Both the position numbers and the translations under genes were made by a program. From Ephydatia muelleri (taxonomy: Eukaryota > Porifera > Demospongiae > Spongillida > Spongillidae), in contig JABACO010000017.1 of assembly GCA_013339895.1 (NCBI GenBank), positions 7,119,926 to 7,183,925 on the forward strand: a stretch of DNA of 64,000 nucleotides, given 5' to 3'. Positions 38,545-50,469 of the stretch are shown piece after piece. The stretch's first letter is position 1; every line of letters begins with the position of its first letter. The notes under the pieces were generated by a model. It was not told the origin of the DNA, did not search any database, and saw only the letters and a list, made by a program, of their open reading frames with translations.

Positions 38545-41500
38545 TCAAAATTCATACATGTCACATGATATCCAATTATCCATACCCATGTGAGTGTTAG
38601 CTGACAGCAGATTATCCAGTGGCTCATCTGATTCTTCTATTACATCAGTGTCCTCAACAAAGGTTGGACAAACCTCACCTTTACGATCCCATGTCCAGAA
38701 CCATCGGCACATCATTACACGAATGGTTTCATCCAGCAGTGAACATCGTGTTGGAACAACAAGATCAACCCCTGCGCTAAAGATACGTTCAACTGATGCA
38801 CTTGATGCAGGTATGGAAAGATAGTCACGAGCCATTTTAGCCAAGTTAGGATACAATGATACACCTGTGGTCTAAAACCAGTGAAATTATGTATTTCAAC
38901 AGGATGAAAAATGTGAAATAAATTACCTTCCACCATTCAAGTACATTTATAGGTTTCTTTGTTACTCTGTCAATTGCAATCACAACAGGAGCAGTTAGGT
39001 AGTCATCAATTTCATGTGAAGTAAGGCGATCTGCATGGTAATTAAAGATCACAGGTAAAATGAACTATACACAATTCATAATGAATAGCATTATACATGT
39101 ATACCAAGTTCCTGCTAAAAGTGTAACACATCGTAATGATTGAAATCTTCCAGAAGTGCATCTGCGTTACTAATAACATTAGTTGAATCACTGGACTTGT
39201 AACTGGAATGGTAGATTGCCGTAGTCACATTCTTTTTGACATTTGTAATCCACTTTTTGTGCCACTTATTTTTTCATAGTATGTCAACTTCAAACGTGGA
39301 TCAAGCACTATAACAAATGGATGAAGTTTAAATACATGCAATTTTGTATTTTGTTACCTGTTGCACATGCATATGCATATGTACTATCTGTTCTCTCATA
39401 ATACTTCTGCAGCTTTGTCCATGCCACATTTGCAGCATCGTTAATTACATCACTTGGGATGCATGGATAACCATATGGTTTCTTTTCTAGGCCAGCAGGA
39501 TTTACAACATCCTCGAGGAATGCCATTAATGATTCCAACCAAGGCACAGCTTGTGAGAGGGTGGGGTAACAGTCAGTTTCCATGGCATTCGTACAATGAC
39601 CAAAGTGCTGAAAAACACTCATCAATATGAAGTACATGCATGTATCTACTACATAATGGGTATACCTTTAGCACTTGCATCATTTCATCCAACAAGTTCC
39701 ACTCAAGTTCATCCAACTCATACTTCCTCATTTGTTTCTGCTGTGAAACAAATGTATTGATGGGAAGCTTGTACTCAATCACAAATTGAAGCATCATGAA
39801 GGTAGAACTCCAACGTGTAGCAACATCAATGGGTGGAATTCTGGGTACCAACTTCTTTAGAATACATATATCCTTAAAGTTGTCACGTCTTTGAGGTGAT
39901 TTGCGAATGCCACGAACAATGGATTGAATCTGTACAGATATACTGCAATAGAATTCATCATAATCATCAAAGTCACTGAAAGAACCTTTATCAGTGCAGA
40001 CGTAGGAACACAAGAAGATTCATCATCATTGTCATCAATCCCACAGCTATCAATTAATCCTGCATCATTTCCAATCTGCATGGGCCAAAACAGTAAATAA
40101 CATAGAGAAAATTTCAAATGAACAACTAAACTTACAGTGTTCTTTATGAAGTCCTTAGCTGCTAGGTTGGCTATGTGGGGAAGGCAACGTATGTGAAACT
40201 GAACTGCATCAAATTTAATGCCATTGGAGACCATGTGCATTTCTAAAAATGACATTAGTGTGTCATTGTTAGATGCATTGTTTAAAGTGATAGCAGATAT
40301 CTAAAAGAATATTAAAATAAAATAAAAGATGCAGTACATTAAATAATAAGCATACCCGTTTTTCAAGATCAAAGTCCTTCAATACATCATAAACAACCTT
40401 GGCAATGTTATCACCCGTGTGAGAACCCTTTACATAAATGAAATATGCAATGTAATTGAACAATATGCAGCTCTAATACCTTCAATGGTCTAAAATCAAG
40501 TAAGGTATGGTTGAGCTTCCAATCATCATCAATCCAATGTGAAGTAATTCCAACAAATAAAATCATGTTTTTTGACGTCCAGGAATCCAATGTCAAAGCA
40601 AACTTATTAGACGATTTCTACTCAATAATGAAGAACATGAAATTAAGTACAAATGAGACAAAACAATTTACATGCAACTTGCTGTGTAACCATTCTCGAT
40701 CATCTTTCCAAGCAAGGACCTGATCCTTCTTTACAGTGACATCAGAGTAAACATTGAATCTTGGCTGAAGCATCCTAACAAATTGCAAGAAAAAAGGACT
40801 TTTCACAGTTGTAAATGGAAGGTGTTCTGCTGCAATCCAATCAATAAGTGCCTTCCATGCTTCATCCTGTGAAAATAACTTCAATGGACAAATTAGGAGT
40901 CATTTACAACATACAAAACAAGTGAGCGACAATACCTTTGCTCTACCAGTTGATAGAAAGTCTGGTAAGCTTGTTTGCCCTTTTTGAATTGCAGGCATTG
41001 TACACCTAGAGAAACCATACTTCTTAGCAACATCTGGGTGGTGATCGTGAATATGATCAAGAGCGTTGCCAGTTGATGAAGCGCTTCTTTGGGATCGTGA
41101 GTTTTTCCACCTGCTGCCCAAGTATCAAATATAACAGTGTTTTAATTAAAATTCATTACCATTATAGTAAATATGACCAAAAAAAATTATACTTGATGTA
41201 CTCAATTTCACTTGCATCATAAGTTTAAAAATTAAAATTTATAACAAATTATTCTAACTTACGTGCACTTAGAACCATGTACCGCACAAATTATGGACAT
41301 GCTACCAGATTGATCCAACTCCTCTTTACACAAGCCACACTTCCAAATAGGAGAGCGCTTTTCCCGTGATCTACCGTGTTGGAAAGACCATCTTGCATGT
41401 ATAAATATACAACTGGAAACTAACCCAATGCGCCACTTACTGATACGAGACGATGAGGAAGAGAGCTGAAAGTCATCACCCTCGTCGGACGTTGTCGTTT

Positions 41501-41606
41501 GGGATGAATAGCTGCGTGCTCTTTTAAATTGCCCTTTCGTCGGTGCTGGTTCGTCACAATCGTTATCACTTTGAGCTTCTGCCAAATCTATGGTCAAATC
41601 CATCAT
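38545..41606 (-). CDS. hAT-type BED-finger transposase, intron-rich, one frameshift
   Basis: Roughly ten exons. The N-terminal acidic/Ser-rich exon (41,606-about 41,420) is followed by a BED-type zinc finger split across exons (WKCGLCKEEL, then NALDHIHDHHPD, about 41,350-41,050). The hAT core follows: DEAWKALIDWIAAEHLPFT (about 40,860), LTLDSWTSKNMILFVGITSH (about 40,590), FHIRCLPHIANLAAKDFI (about 40,190), PPIDVATRWSSTFMML (about 39,820) and VLDPRLKLTYY (about 39,300). The dimerisation domain (YLSIPASSASVERIFSAG, about 38,800) ends with a TAG or equivalent at 38,545. One frameshift is visible at about 39,260, inside an A-rich run. Otherwise the gene looks nearly complete. It lies antisense to the Tc1 transposase. 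Confidence 0.85.
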
Positions 41607-42045
41607 AGACTGGCTCAGGCGAGTACTGAACGTACGTGAGAAATGAAACCAATGCTAAAAAAAAAAATACGCACACCCCATATAATATAAAGCCAGCATG
41701 GGGGAAATGCCCAAATCGGAAAAGGGCGGTGGCAATAATTGAAATAGAAAAAAGCATTAAGTACAAAAAAGGGAAGAAAAGCTAGCCTACGTTTATTTCA
41801 CACACCGTCAACCGTCTTTTGCCAAAAATACAAAACGAAACGGCCACGCGGACTGTTGAACTTGGGGGGAAAAAAATGGCTGCTCTTCATCGGCCCCAGA
41901 CCACCGGATATTCAGATATACGTGTTAGCATCCGATCGGATTGGGCGGGCTATAATCCGAATCTGTTCCGACTTTGGAACATCAATCTGAATGGTTAATG
42001 TAACGAAACTGAATCCGATCCGTTGGCCATTCGGATAGGCCACCT

Positions 42046-42275
42046 TCCTCATCACACCACTAACCTTCCTCATCACACCACTAACCTTTCTCATCACACC
42101 ACTCACCTCCCACATCACACCACTCACCTTCCTCATCACACCACTCACCTTCCTCATCACACCACTCACCTCCCACATCACACCACTCACCTCCCACATC
42201 ACACCACTCACCTTCCTCATCACACCACTCACCTCCCACATCACACCACTCACCTCCCTCATCACACCACACATT
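42046..42275. repeat. 21-bp minisatellite, about 11 copies
   Basis: The unit is cacctcccacatcacaccact, alternating with cttcctcatcacacc variants. The unit is divisible by three and open in several frames (LPHHTTH), which does not show coding. Confidence 0.95.
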
Positions 42276-43535
42276 GGCCACCTCCCTCATACATGTCTGA
42301 CCTCTGTCTGAGGGGCTCTCGCACCAAATGGAGGAGTGCAATTGGTACCGACGATGGAGCAGGGTTGCCCACTATTTTTGCCTGAATGTCATGCTTAAAA
42401 ATCTATATCGTTTATCTCTTTATCATTTTTATTTATTATTTGTTGGTTTCATTTGTGCATATTGTATTCATGTTGTATACATCATTGCTATTTTAAATAC
42501 TAATATATATACATTAGTATTGTAATATGGGCCAGAAATATATTATAAAATGTAAGACAAATGTGTCGCGTTTGAATCGCTATAACTTCCCAACGGTTAA
42601 TGCTATCGACCTCTTGGTTTCAACACTTCATACTGCATCATTGCACTACAGGAAAACGTAATGTGGGGCCTTGCACCTGTTCCTTGCTGATGCTACGAGG
42701 TCCGATACCCCTTGGGGTTCAAAACCGCTACATCTTCAGGTAGGAGCGTTCAAATCGCTTCAAATTCAGTATGTACGTACAGGGGTCCTGTTGCTATTGA
42801 TTTGTTCAGTATGTTAAATTTTACTCTATCCGTCACGGAGATACAGCTGTGCAAATGTAATGCACATTTCCCGCTCGATTGCGCATGCAACCCGTGTTCC
42901 ATTCTCCCAATCCACAATAAATCTTGATAACTTCTTTGTTCCGCCCATTTCTCCCTTAGACGTTGACGTTCGCAACTGTTTTTGTCTCACTCAGGCAGTG
43001 AGTTTATGCGGGAAAATTAAAAGAAGAAGAAGACTGCTCACTTTGTCAGACGATCGTACCAAATTAACGGATCCAAGTGAATGGTTGCAGTAATCTTTTG
43101 CCTCCCACGTCGCCGGCTGTATTCAAAACGACGTGCGTAAGGCTATTTGCTACGCACCCGCATCATCCTCTAGTTGCCATCATGTTGCTAAAATCATCGT
43201 CTTATATCTGCCACGCCCACTCAGCAATGCAATGATTTCAGTCTCATACAACTTTCAGCTCGCACATAGTACATGAGCTCATGCTGGCTCACACTTGTGC
43301 ACACACTTGCATTGTTGCGTACATGGCCCTGTATACTATCGTATGGCGTATATTCTTTATGCACAATACACACACTCATGTACAGCGTACTTGCACACAC
43401 CAGTTATGCATGTGGTAAACAATACACCTGTCTGATGATGGTACAAACACTCTCACTCACAAACATTGTCACATGCATATGCATTCAATTCAATTCAACT
43501 GATTGGATTTCAATTTACTGTACCAAGCTTGCATA
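42276..43535. other. No gene seen
   Basis: AT-rich sequence without recognised exons. It is inside the 10-kb TIR element, between the hAT part and the CA-rich block. Confidence 0.5.
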
Positions 43536-44590
43536 ACACACACATGAACACAGGCACACACACAGGCACACACACACACAGACACATAAATGCACACAGA
43601 CACACAAACGCACACACACACACACAAATGCACACACAGACACACACATGATATACACACTCACAGACACACAAATGCACAGACCACACACACACTAACG
43701 CACACACACATAAACGCACACACAGACACATGCACACAGATGCATACAAACACACACACAGATACACAGACACACACACATGGACACACAGACTCACACA
43801 TATGACACACAAAACACACAGACACACACATATGACACACACACACGCACACACACACACACATGGAAATACACACTAGCACACACAGACACAACATGCA
43901 TACACACAGCCACACACACACGCATGAAATACACACTAGCACACACATACACGCACAGACACACATGCATACACAGGCACACATGAAATACACAAACACA
44001 CACATGCACACACAGACACACACCCACACAGACACACACACAGATGCACAGACACACACAAGCACATATGGACACTCACAAGCACACACAGACACACACA
44101 CGAAGTATATAGACACTCACGAAATATATATAGACACACACATGCACACACAGATACACACACAGATGCACAGACACACACGGAATACACACATGCACAG
44201 ACACACACAGATACACACACGACACACACACACAGACGCACAGACACGCATGGAATACACACACGAAATACACAGACATACCCACAGACACACGACATAC
44301 TAACACACAGAAACACACGCAGACACGCAGACATGCACACAGACTCACAAAATACATATAGACACACATGCACAGACACAACAGACACACACTCAGATAC
44401 ACACACAATACACACAGACACAACAGACACACACTCAGATACACACACAATACACACAGACACACGCGTACACACAGACACACATACAGACGCACATACA
44501 GACACACACGTGCACACAAACACACACAGATATACAGATGCACACACAGACTCACACATGTGCACAGACACGTGACACACGACACACACA
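43536..44590. repeat. Degenerate CA-rich block, about 1.05 kb
   Basis: Continuous runs of cacacaga, cacaaatg and similar. The long open frames of Cys/Val or His/Thr on either strand are a by-product of the composition. Confidence 0.95.
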
Positions 44591-46330
44591 CTGTTGTTCA
44601 TGTGGAAAAAAACAGCAGTGCTCTCTAATAATGATGGTACACACAGCCTTCTCTGCACATGCATTTTTGAACTATCCATTGAACAGCTCATGAGTCCACA
44701 AGACATGTCTACACTGCACATACATGTAGGTACATGTAGCAACGTGTACACTGTAGTGTCATAGGACTGGTCCTTTATGCATACATTGTGTCCTTATAGG
44801 ACTGTCCCCTGACAAATAGAGGACAAGTCATAAGGATATGCCATGGTTAACAACAAGAGGCTTCTGTTTTTCTGAGTGCTCTGGAATGATGAATATTGCT
44901 ATTCAAAAAATTTAAAAAGTCAGAAGTGTATGAATGAAGAGTATATTGCCATTGCAAAAGACCAGAGTCACACTTATGATACAGTGTGATTGATGTTGTG
45001 AGTGGTATCATAAGGAGTGTGACAATCCATCCCACAAAGAACACTGAAAGTCAGACGTCATAAATGGTATTGCAGAAATTGCAAGGAGTAAATAAAACGC
45101 AGAACGTGTTCATTATTTTTTTCATAAGTGTCATCTCCGTTAGGTCTTCCCCCCCCCCCCCCCCCCCCCCCCCCCCCTTTGATCGACAATTAACTTCATA
45201 CTACTTCTTTTTTGTGCACGAAAGAGAGTCAAATAAACGCGCACCTGGCTATAATCATATCGTTCTGTACGTAGGTTTGCATTGATTGCTATGATGTAGC
45301 GAGGTTATTGATCTTTGCTGTAACACTTTGCACCAGCTTTTTTACCGTTCTATGTCTGCAATGGTGGCAGCTGGTATGTACGACATGTATGCTCTTATAA
45401 TAACACTCTTACATCTATGAGACTCTATGACCCGATTTTGACAAGTTCAGCTTGTTAGTTGTTTGAACTTATTTTAGGTGAGAGGCACAATACTTGACTC
45501 AATCTAACAATAGACTTAGCTTGCCACTAATGGAGTTCACTGAGTTAATTGGTGCAGTAGATGGTAGGTTAAAAACTCTTCACTATGCCCCTCTGTCAGC
45601 CTAGTAACCTTTTCAGAACAAAACGCCTGCAAAGGTCGGGGGCCACGCGGTTATCATTATTATCATAAACCCCTGAGCAATTGTATTTGTCTGGCTAAAA
45701 TCACGTAGGATAATTTTTGGCAGGGTAGGATAAATTTTGGCTGCCAAAATTTATCCTAGGATAGATTTTAGCAGAAATTTTTTATCCCATGGGATAGATT
45801 TTTTGCTGCCAAAATTTATCCTAGGATAAATTTTGGGTACGATAATTTTTGCCATGACAAACCCCTACCAAGTAGTGTGAACAATGAAGTTACGAGCTAA
45901 CCTGTTAGTCACGTCAGAGATGATATTATCTCTGCTAACGTCCTCCAAGCGAGCGCTATTCTATGGCTTCGTTCCGTAGTTGTATCTGTTTCACGAGTTG
46001 CACCGTCAGAAACCCAAACTCTCGGTTTTGAATTATTAAAACTCAGAAAATGTAAATTTTAATCAGGGCAATTAAGGCCATAAATATTAAACGTACATCC
46101 AATAACGTAAATTGACATGTATACCATATTACTATATTTATAGAATGTCTGGTTACAGCCGGGTATACGGTTTTATTGCCGTACGCGTCTGCCTTTGAAT
46201 CGTAGCAAACATACATCAATTGCATGCATACATGCGCTCGTGGCGTACTGCAGCTGCAGTACGGGTCTGGGTACAAGATTAGATGACGTAGCCACACCCT
46301 GGAGATTGGGATTTGAAGTTCAATATTAAA
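44591..46330. other. No gene; homopolymer and palindromic repeats
   Basis: A run of 29 C lies at 45,149-45,177. At about 45,715-45,855 the string ccaaaatttatcctaggata and its reverse complement occur repeatedly, forming a cluster of short palindromes. No exons recognised. Confidence 0.6.
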
Positions 46331-46524
46331 AGAAACGCGTAATGCTGCGAGTAAGTACTCGCGAGGCAACTATAACTTCCTGCGAGTACAAAATGCTCGC
46401 GAGTGTGCAAGTGCGAGTGATCCATTTACTGTTGCGAGTACTTTCGAGGGCACGAACTCGCGAGGAGTACAGTTTGACATGCGAGACGCTCGAGTTTTGT
46501 TACCTTCTCGTGAGCGGTACTGTA

Positions 46525-46960
46525 GTATGCAGTGGTTCAAGGCATCACTCCTAATCATTGTACATCATTTCCTCACCTATTTGACATCCTATTGTCATAT
46601 TTCTGACAACATGCTGTGAGTAATTCTGACTGTTTGCATCGATGCATTTGGCAGTAGCAATGCTTCCTTTCCTCTTGTCATGGCAGACATGCTACCGGTA
46701 GGTATTATAAAGTCATACATCTGTGTTGTTACTATAATGACACAAGACAAATTCTCATTGCAGTTTACTGAAAACTCAACTGCCTCAAGTATACTGCCAA
46801 TGAAGGACATGACATGAGAATCGAAGAATTAAATCATGCAATAATTAGTTCTAAAGTTTTATCTCTTTAGTGCAACACATAACTCATACTGGAATGCCGT
46901 CCATACGTGCATAAAGTAAATGAGCTAGTGTGTATGTGTTTGTGCGTGCGTGTTTGTGTA
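46525..46960. repeat. Right continuation of duplication copy A
   Basis: Starting with gtatgcagtggttcaaggca, it is collinear with 61,193-61,570, including cattgatgcatt-like and ggcagtagcaatgcttcc motifs. No gene assigned. Confidence 0.85.
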
Positions 46961-46969
46961 TATGAGTGT

Positions 46970-46973
<4 letters not shown>

Positions 46974-47027
<54 letters not shown>

Positions 47028-47086
47028 TGTGTGTGGTGTGCGGTGTGTGTGTTTATGTGTCTATGTGTGTGTGTGTGTGTGTGGTA
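46974..47086. repeat. GT microsatellite
   Basis: Interrupted (GT)n tract bordering the tandem gene pair. Confidence 0.9.
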
Positions 47087-47567
47087 TCTGAACCTGCGGC
47101 AGCAGGTTCAATATAGGATTGATTGAGGATTGATGAATATCATTAAAAAAACTTCACTCGCGTCTGGAGGGACAACGGAGAAACGGATCGCGTATCTCTT
47201 TGTCGCGATGGAACGAGAACTCAAAGATCTACATTTCTACGTTTGTTCCGTGTCATAAAACGGTGTGCTTTTAGAGAAACAAACGAATTCCTCTTTCTCG
47301 TGCCCAGTCCCAAAATAATTCTTGGTCGTCGTCGTCTTCTTCTTCTTCTTCTTCCTTAGGAAGGTATAACTCGAGCTACGAACGGTTTTGAATAACGGCA
47401 ATAGCGCCAATATCTTTGGAATTCACCTGCGCGGTGCCCTTTAAGGTCATATAAAGACTACAGCGAGAAGTACCTCATGCGGTAGCAAGTTCTGTATAGG
47501 ATATGAAGTTATTGCAGAAGTTTATTTGGTTTATTGTTGCTTAATGAAGTTATTTTACAGCATGCAG

Positions 47568-47575
47568 TATAAATA
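47568..47575 (+). promoter_or_regulatory. TATA box, tandem gene copy 1
   Basis: TATAAATA within gcagtataaatactcc, about 67 bp before the ATG and conserved in copy 2. Confidence 0.7.
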
Positions 47576-47641
47576 CTCCGACCTGCACGAAATTTATTTG
47601 GTGTTCCTATCGCAGTTAAATACTTTGGCTAGTGAAGTTAA

Positions 47642-48243
47642 ATGCCTTCGCGTAATCGAAAGAAGAGATCTAAGCAACGAGCGGAATACCTTCAAAAGCA
47701 AGACGATATTTTATCACAAGAAAACAAGGCTAAAGCCCGAGCGCGCTACAAGGCCGATCCCGAAAAGAAGAAGGCCTCTGTACGCGACAGCTACAAGGCC
47801 GATCCCGAAAAGAAGAAGGCCTCTGTACGCGACAGCTACAAGGCCGATCCCGAAAAGAAGAAGGCCTCTGTACGCGACAGCTACAAGGCCGATCCCGAAA
47901 AGAAGAAGGCCTCTGCACGCGACAGCTACAAGGCCGATCCCGAAAAGAAGAAGGCCTCTGTACGCGACAGCTACAACGCAGATATTGAATCTAAGCAATC
48001 TGCTAAAAGGCAGCGATATCAAGAGGACCTCGAGGAGAACCGTACTACTAAAAGGCAGCGATATCAAGAGGACTTCGAGGAGAACCGCGCTGCTAAAAGG
48101 CAGAAATACGAGGACAATTCAGCTGCCATTAAGGCATCTGAAAGGAATCGGTATTGGAATGACCCCGCTGTCCGATTGGCTAAACGTGCTGCCGAGAGGA
48201 AGCGGTATCGCAGGGGTCACCGAACTACCACTACCACCCAAAG
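47642..48243 (+). CDS. Charged-repeat protein, first exon, copy 1
   Basis: ATG at 47,642 opens MPSRNRKKRSKQRAEYLQKQ. Five 15-residue repeats of the type KADPEKKKASVRDSY follow, then repeats of KRQRYQEDLEENR type, ending TTTTQR at a GTATGT donor (48,244). It is extremely Lys/Arg/Glu-rich and probably a continuous charged helix or coiled coil. Similar (ADPEKKRAASR)n N-termini occur before DUF6570/Helitron-type helicase regions in sponge and other animal genomes (from memory). No such exons were found downstream here, so the gene may be only an N-terminal fragment or have a distant 3' end. Confidence 0.6.
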
Positions 48244-49110
48244 GTATGTGATGGCATGTTGTATTGCACTAGCATTAAAAAGCTATAGGAAGATGTGCAT
48301 GCAACATACATGTATGTACAGCACGCATGTAAGGGATCTGCACAAAACCATTCACTTTACATGTAAAGCATGCATGGTGACCCAACTGTTGTGTACAGTC
48401 CTTTGTGACCTGTCTATTGAATATTGGGGTGTCTAATTTCTTTGAGTTTGGCATGTGATGTGCATGCAACATGTGTACAGCACGCATGTAAGGGATCTGC
48501 CATTCACTTCACATGAAAAGCATGCATGGTGACCCTACTGTTGTGTACAGTAGTCCTTTCTCCTTTGTGACCTGTCTATTGAATATTGGGGTGTCATCCT
48601 TAATCTGATGCACAAAAAGGCTTCCTTATCTGATGTACATGACACAATGGCAGCCCGCCTGCAACTGTGTATTAATCTGAACCTGCGTCAGCAGGTTCAA
48701 TATAGGATTGATTGAGGAGTCATGAATGTCATTAAAAATTTTCAGTTGCGTCGCGAGGGACAACGAAGAAACGGATAGCTTTTCTCTTTGCAGCAATCGA
48801 ACGACAACACCAAGATCTACGTTTTGGTGCTAGTTTCATGTCATAAAACTATGCCCTTCTAGACCAACTAAGAACCTGTTTCTCGTGCCCATGCCCAAAA
48901 AAATTGTTGGTCGTCGTCGTCGTCTTCTTCTCCGTCAAGTATAACTCACGCTAGGAATGGTTTTAAAGAACGGCGATAGTACCAATCGCTTCAGAATTTA
49001 CCGGCGCGGTGCCCCTTAAGGTAATAAAGAAGCTACAACGAAAAAGTACTATATACGGTATGGGTATATTACTATGTTCTAAATACAGGAGTATGGATAA
49101 TTTTAGGCAG

Positions 49111-49118
49111 TATAAATA
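49111..49118 (+). promoter_or_regulatory. TATA box, tandem gene copy 2
   Basis: TATAAATA within gcagtataaatacccc, about 78 bp before the ATG. Confidence 0.7.
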
Positions 49119-49195
49119 CCCCAACAGACACAAAATTTATTTTGGTGTCAGTTTAGTCGTTACTTATTTTGGCTAGTGAAGTTGTTTTTCTAAAA

Positions 49196-49824
49196 ATGCC
49201 TTCGCGTAATCGAAAGAAGAGAACGAAGCAACGAGCGGAATACCTCCAAAAGCAAGAAGAGAACAAGGCTAAAGCCCGAGAGCGCTACAAGGCCGACCCT
49301 GAAAAAAAGAAGGCCTCTGTACGCGAGAGCTACAAGGCCGATCCTGAAAAAAAGAAGGCCTCTGTACGCGAGAGCTACAAGGCCGATCCTGAAAAAAAGA
49401 AGGCCTCTGTACGCGAGAGCTACAAGGCCGATCCTGAAAAAAAGAAGGCCTCTGTACGCGAGAGCTACAAGGCCGATCCTGAAAAAAAGAAGGCCTCTGT
49501 ACGCGAGAGCTACATCGCAAATATTGAACCTAAGCGTGCTGCTAAAAGGCAGCGATATGGAGAGGACCTCGAGGAGAACCGTGCTGCTAAAAGGCAGCGA
49601 TATGGAGAGGACCTCGAGGAGAACCGTGCTGCTAAAAGGCAGCGATATGGAGAGGACCTCGAGGAGAACCGTGCTGTTAAAAGGCAGCGATATCAAGAGA
49701 GCGTCGAGGAGAACCGTGCTGCTAAAAGGCGGATATACAGGGGTAATTCAGCTACCATTAAGGCAGCTAGAATGAGTCGGTATTGGAAGGGTCGTAGAAC
49801 TACCACTACCACTACCACCCAAAG
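49196..49824 (+). CDS. Charged-repeat protein, first exon, copy 2
   Basis: Same architecture as copy 1: MPSRNRKKR start, five KADPEKKKASVRESY units, then KRQRYGEDLEENRA units (one more than copy 1), ending TTQR at a GTATGT donor (49,825). The ATG at 49,196 is preferred because its product matches copy 1 exactly. Repeat numbers and bases within repeats differ between copies (CCCGAA against CCTGAA codons), while each array is internally very uniform. This suggests homogenisation within each array. The downstream exon is unknown. The proline-rich region at 50,470 is a candidate. Confidence 0.6.
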
Positions 49825-50469
49825 GTATGTTATAGCATGCTGTATGTACCATTTAAAATCTAAGGGCTGCTATGCACGTGGCTCATGGCTTCCTGTCATG
49901 CACACATTAACACTCTTGTATGCCTGCATGACATATTATCAGATGTACAGTATGGCTTCCTACAAGGGATGTTCCCTGGTAAAGGTCAATGTTTGTACAA
50001 AAGGTTATTTGTACATGTACATGCATCTGTGTCTGTTACATTGTAAATGTGATGTGCAATAAAGGACTATACACATGTGTGTACTACTGTAATTGCATTT
50101 TCAGAAATTTAATTAACAAGTCTGTCATGGGCATCCAACCCTTGCATGCAGCCGATTATCAGATGTACAGTAAGGCTTCCCACAAGTAAAAGTTCCCCCA
50201 TGTACATGTAAAGGGTACAAAAGGTAATTTGTGTCTCTCACATTGTTTTAAAGGTCCACTACACATGTGTGTACAGAAAATTGAGTTGTATGAAAATAAA
50301 ATAATTCACGTTATGCGCAGTTGGTAAAATGTTTTGATACATGATAAGGCGTAATGTGTGGTAAAATAAAAGTACTGCAACCCTATCTTCTCCCATATAG
50401 TTACTCCCTGTTTGAGCCCAACTCTCGCACACTAGCAGAGTATGGAGTGAGTCTTGAAAAAGCAATTCT

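Larger units (their letters stand above)
38035..42045. mobile_element. hAT element, approximate limits
   Basis: The transposase gene on the minus strand is flanked by repeat-rich ends. The left end carries GATCAGATCAG units and atatctgaatatctggt. The right end carries, inverted, atatctgaatatccggt and several ATCCGAAT motifs. The exact right terminus is lost next to the 42,046 minisatellite, so limits and target duplication are not proven. Confidence 0.5.
36447..46522. mobile_element. 10.1-kb Tc1/mariner-like TIR element carrying nested elements
   Basis: Both ends begin CAGTACCGCTCACGAGAA and continue (A)GGTAACAAAACTCG, about 32 bp with one indel, flanked by TA (36,445-36,446 and 46,523-46,524). 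Both subterminal regions have many copies of the palindrome CTCGCGAG (36,475-36,645 and 46,348-46,480). The paralogous locus at 61,181-61,200 reads straight through at the TA without the element. A Tc1-type transposase pseudogene lies 0.3 kb inside the left end. A hAT-type gene, a 21-bp minisatellite and a 1-kb CA-rich block account for most of the excess length. Typical Tc1 elements are 1.3-2.5 kb, so nesting is the likely cause of the size. Confidence 0.8.
47090..50160. repeat. Tandem duplication of a gene-sized unit (~1.6 kb)
   Basis: Copy 1 starts near 47,090 (gaacctgcggcagcaggttc, a near palindrome) and copy 2 near 48,680 (gaacctgcgtcagcaggttc). Both carry the same TATA box, the same first exon and similar downstream sequence, with agatgtacag/aaggcttcc motifs reappearing. 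Confidence 0.85.

Noticed and set aside
42023-42385. His/Thr/Pro-rich 120-codon protein over the 21-bp minisatellite
   Set aside because: The unit is a multiple of three and open in several frames on both strands; no gene context.
43536-44590. CRISPR-like array in the CA-rich block
   Set aside because: No fixed-length direct repeats with unique spacers; only degenerate microsatellite in a eukaryotic genome.
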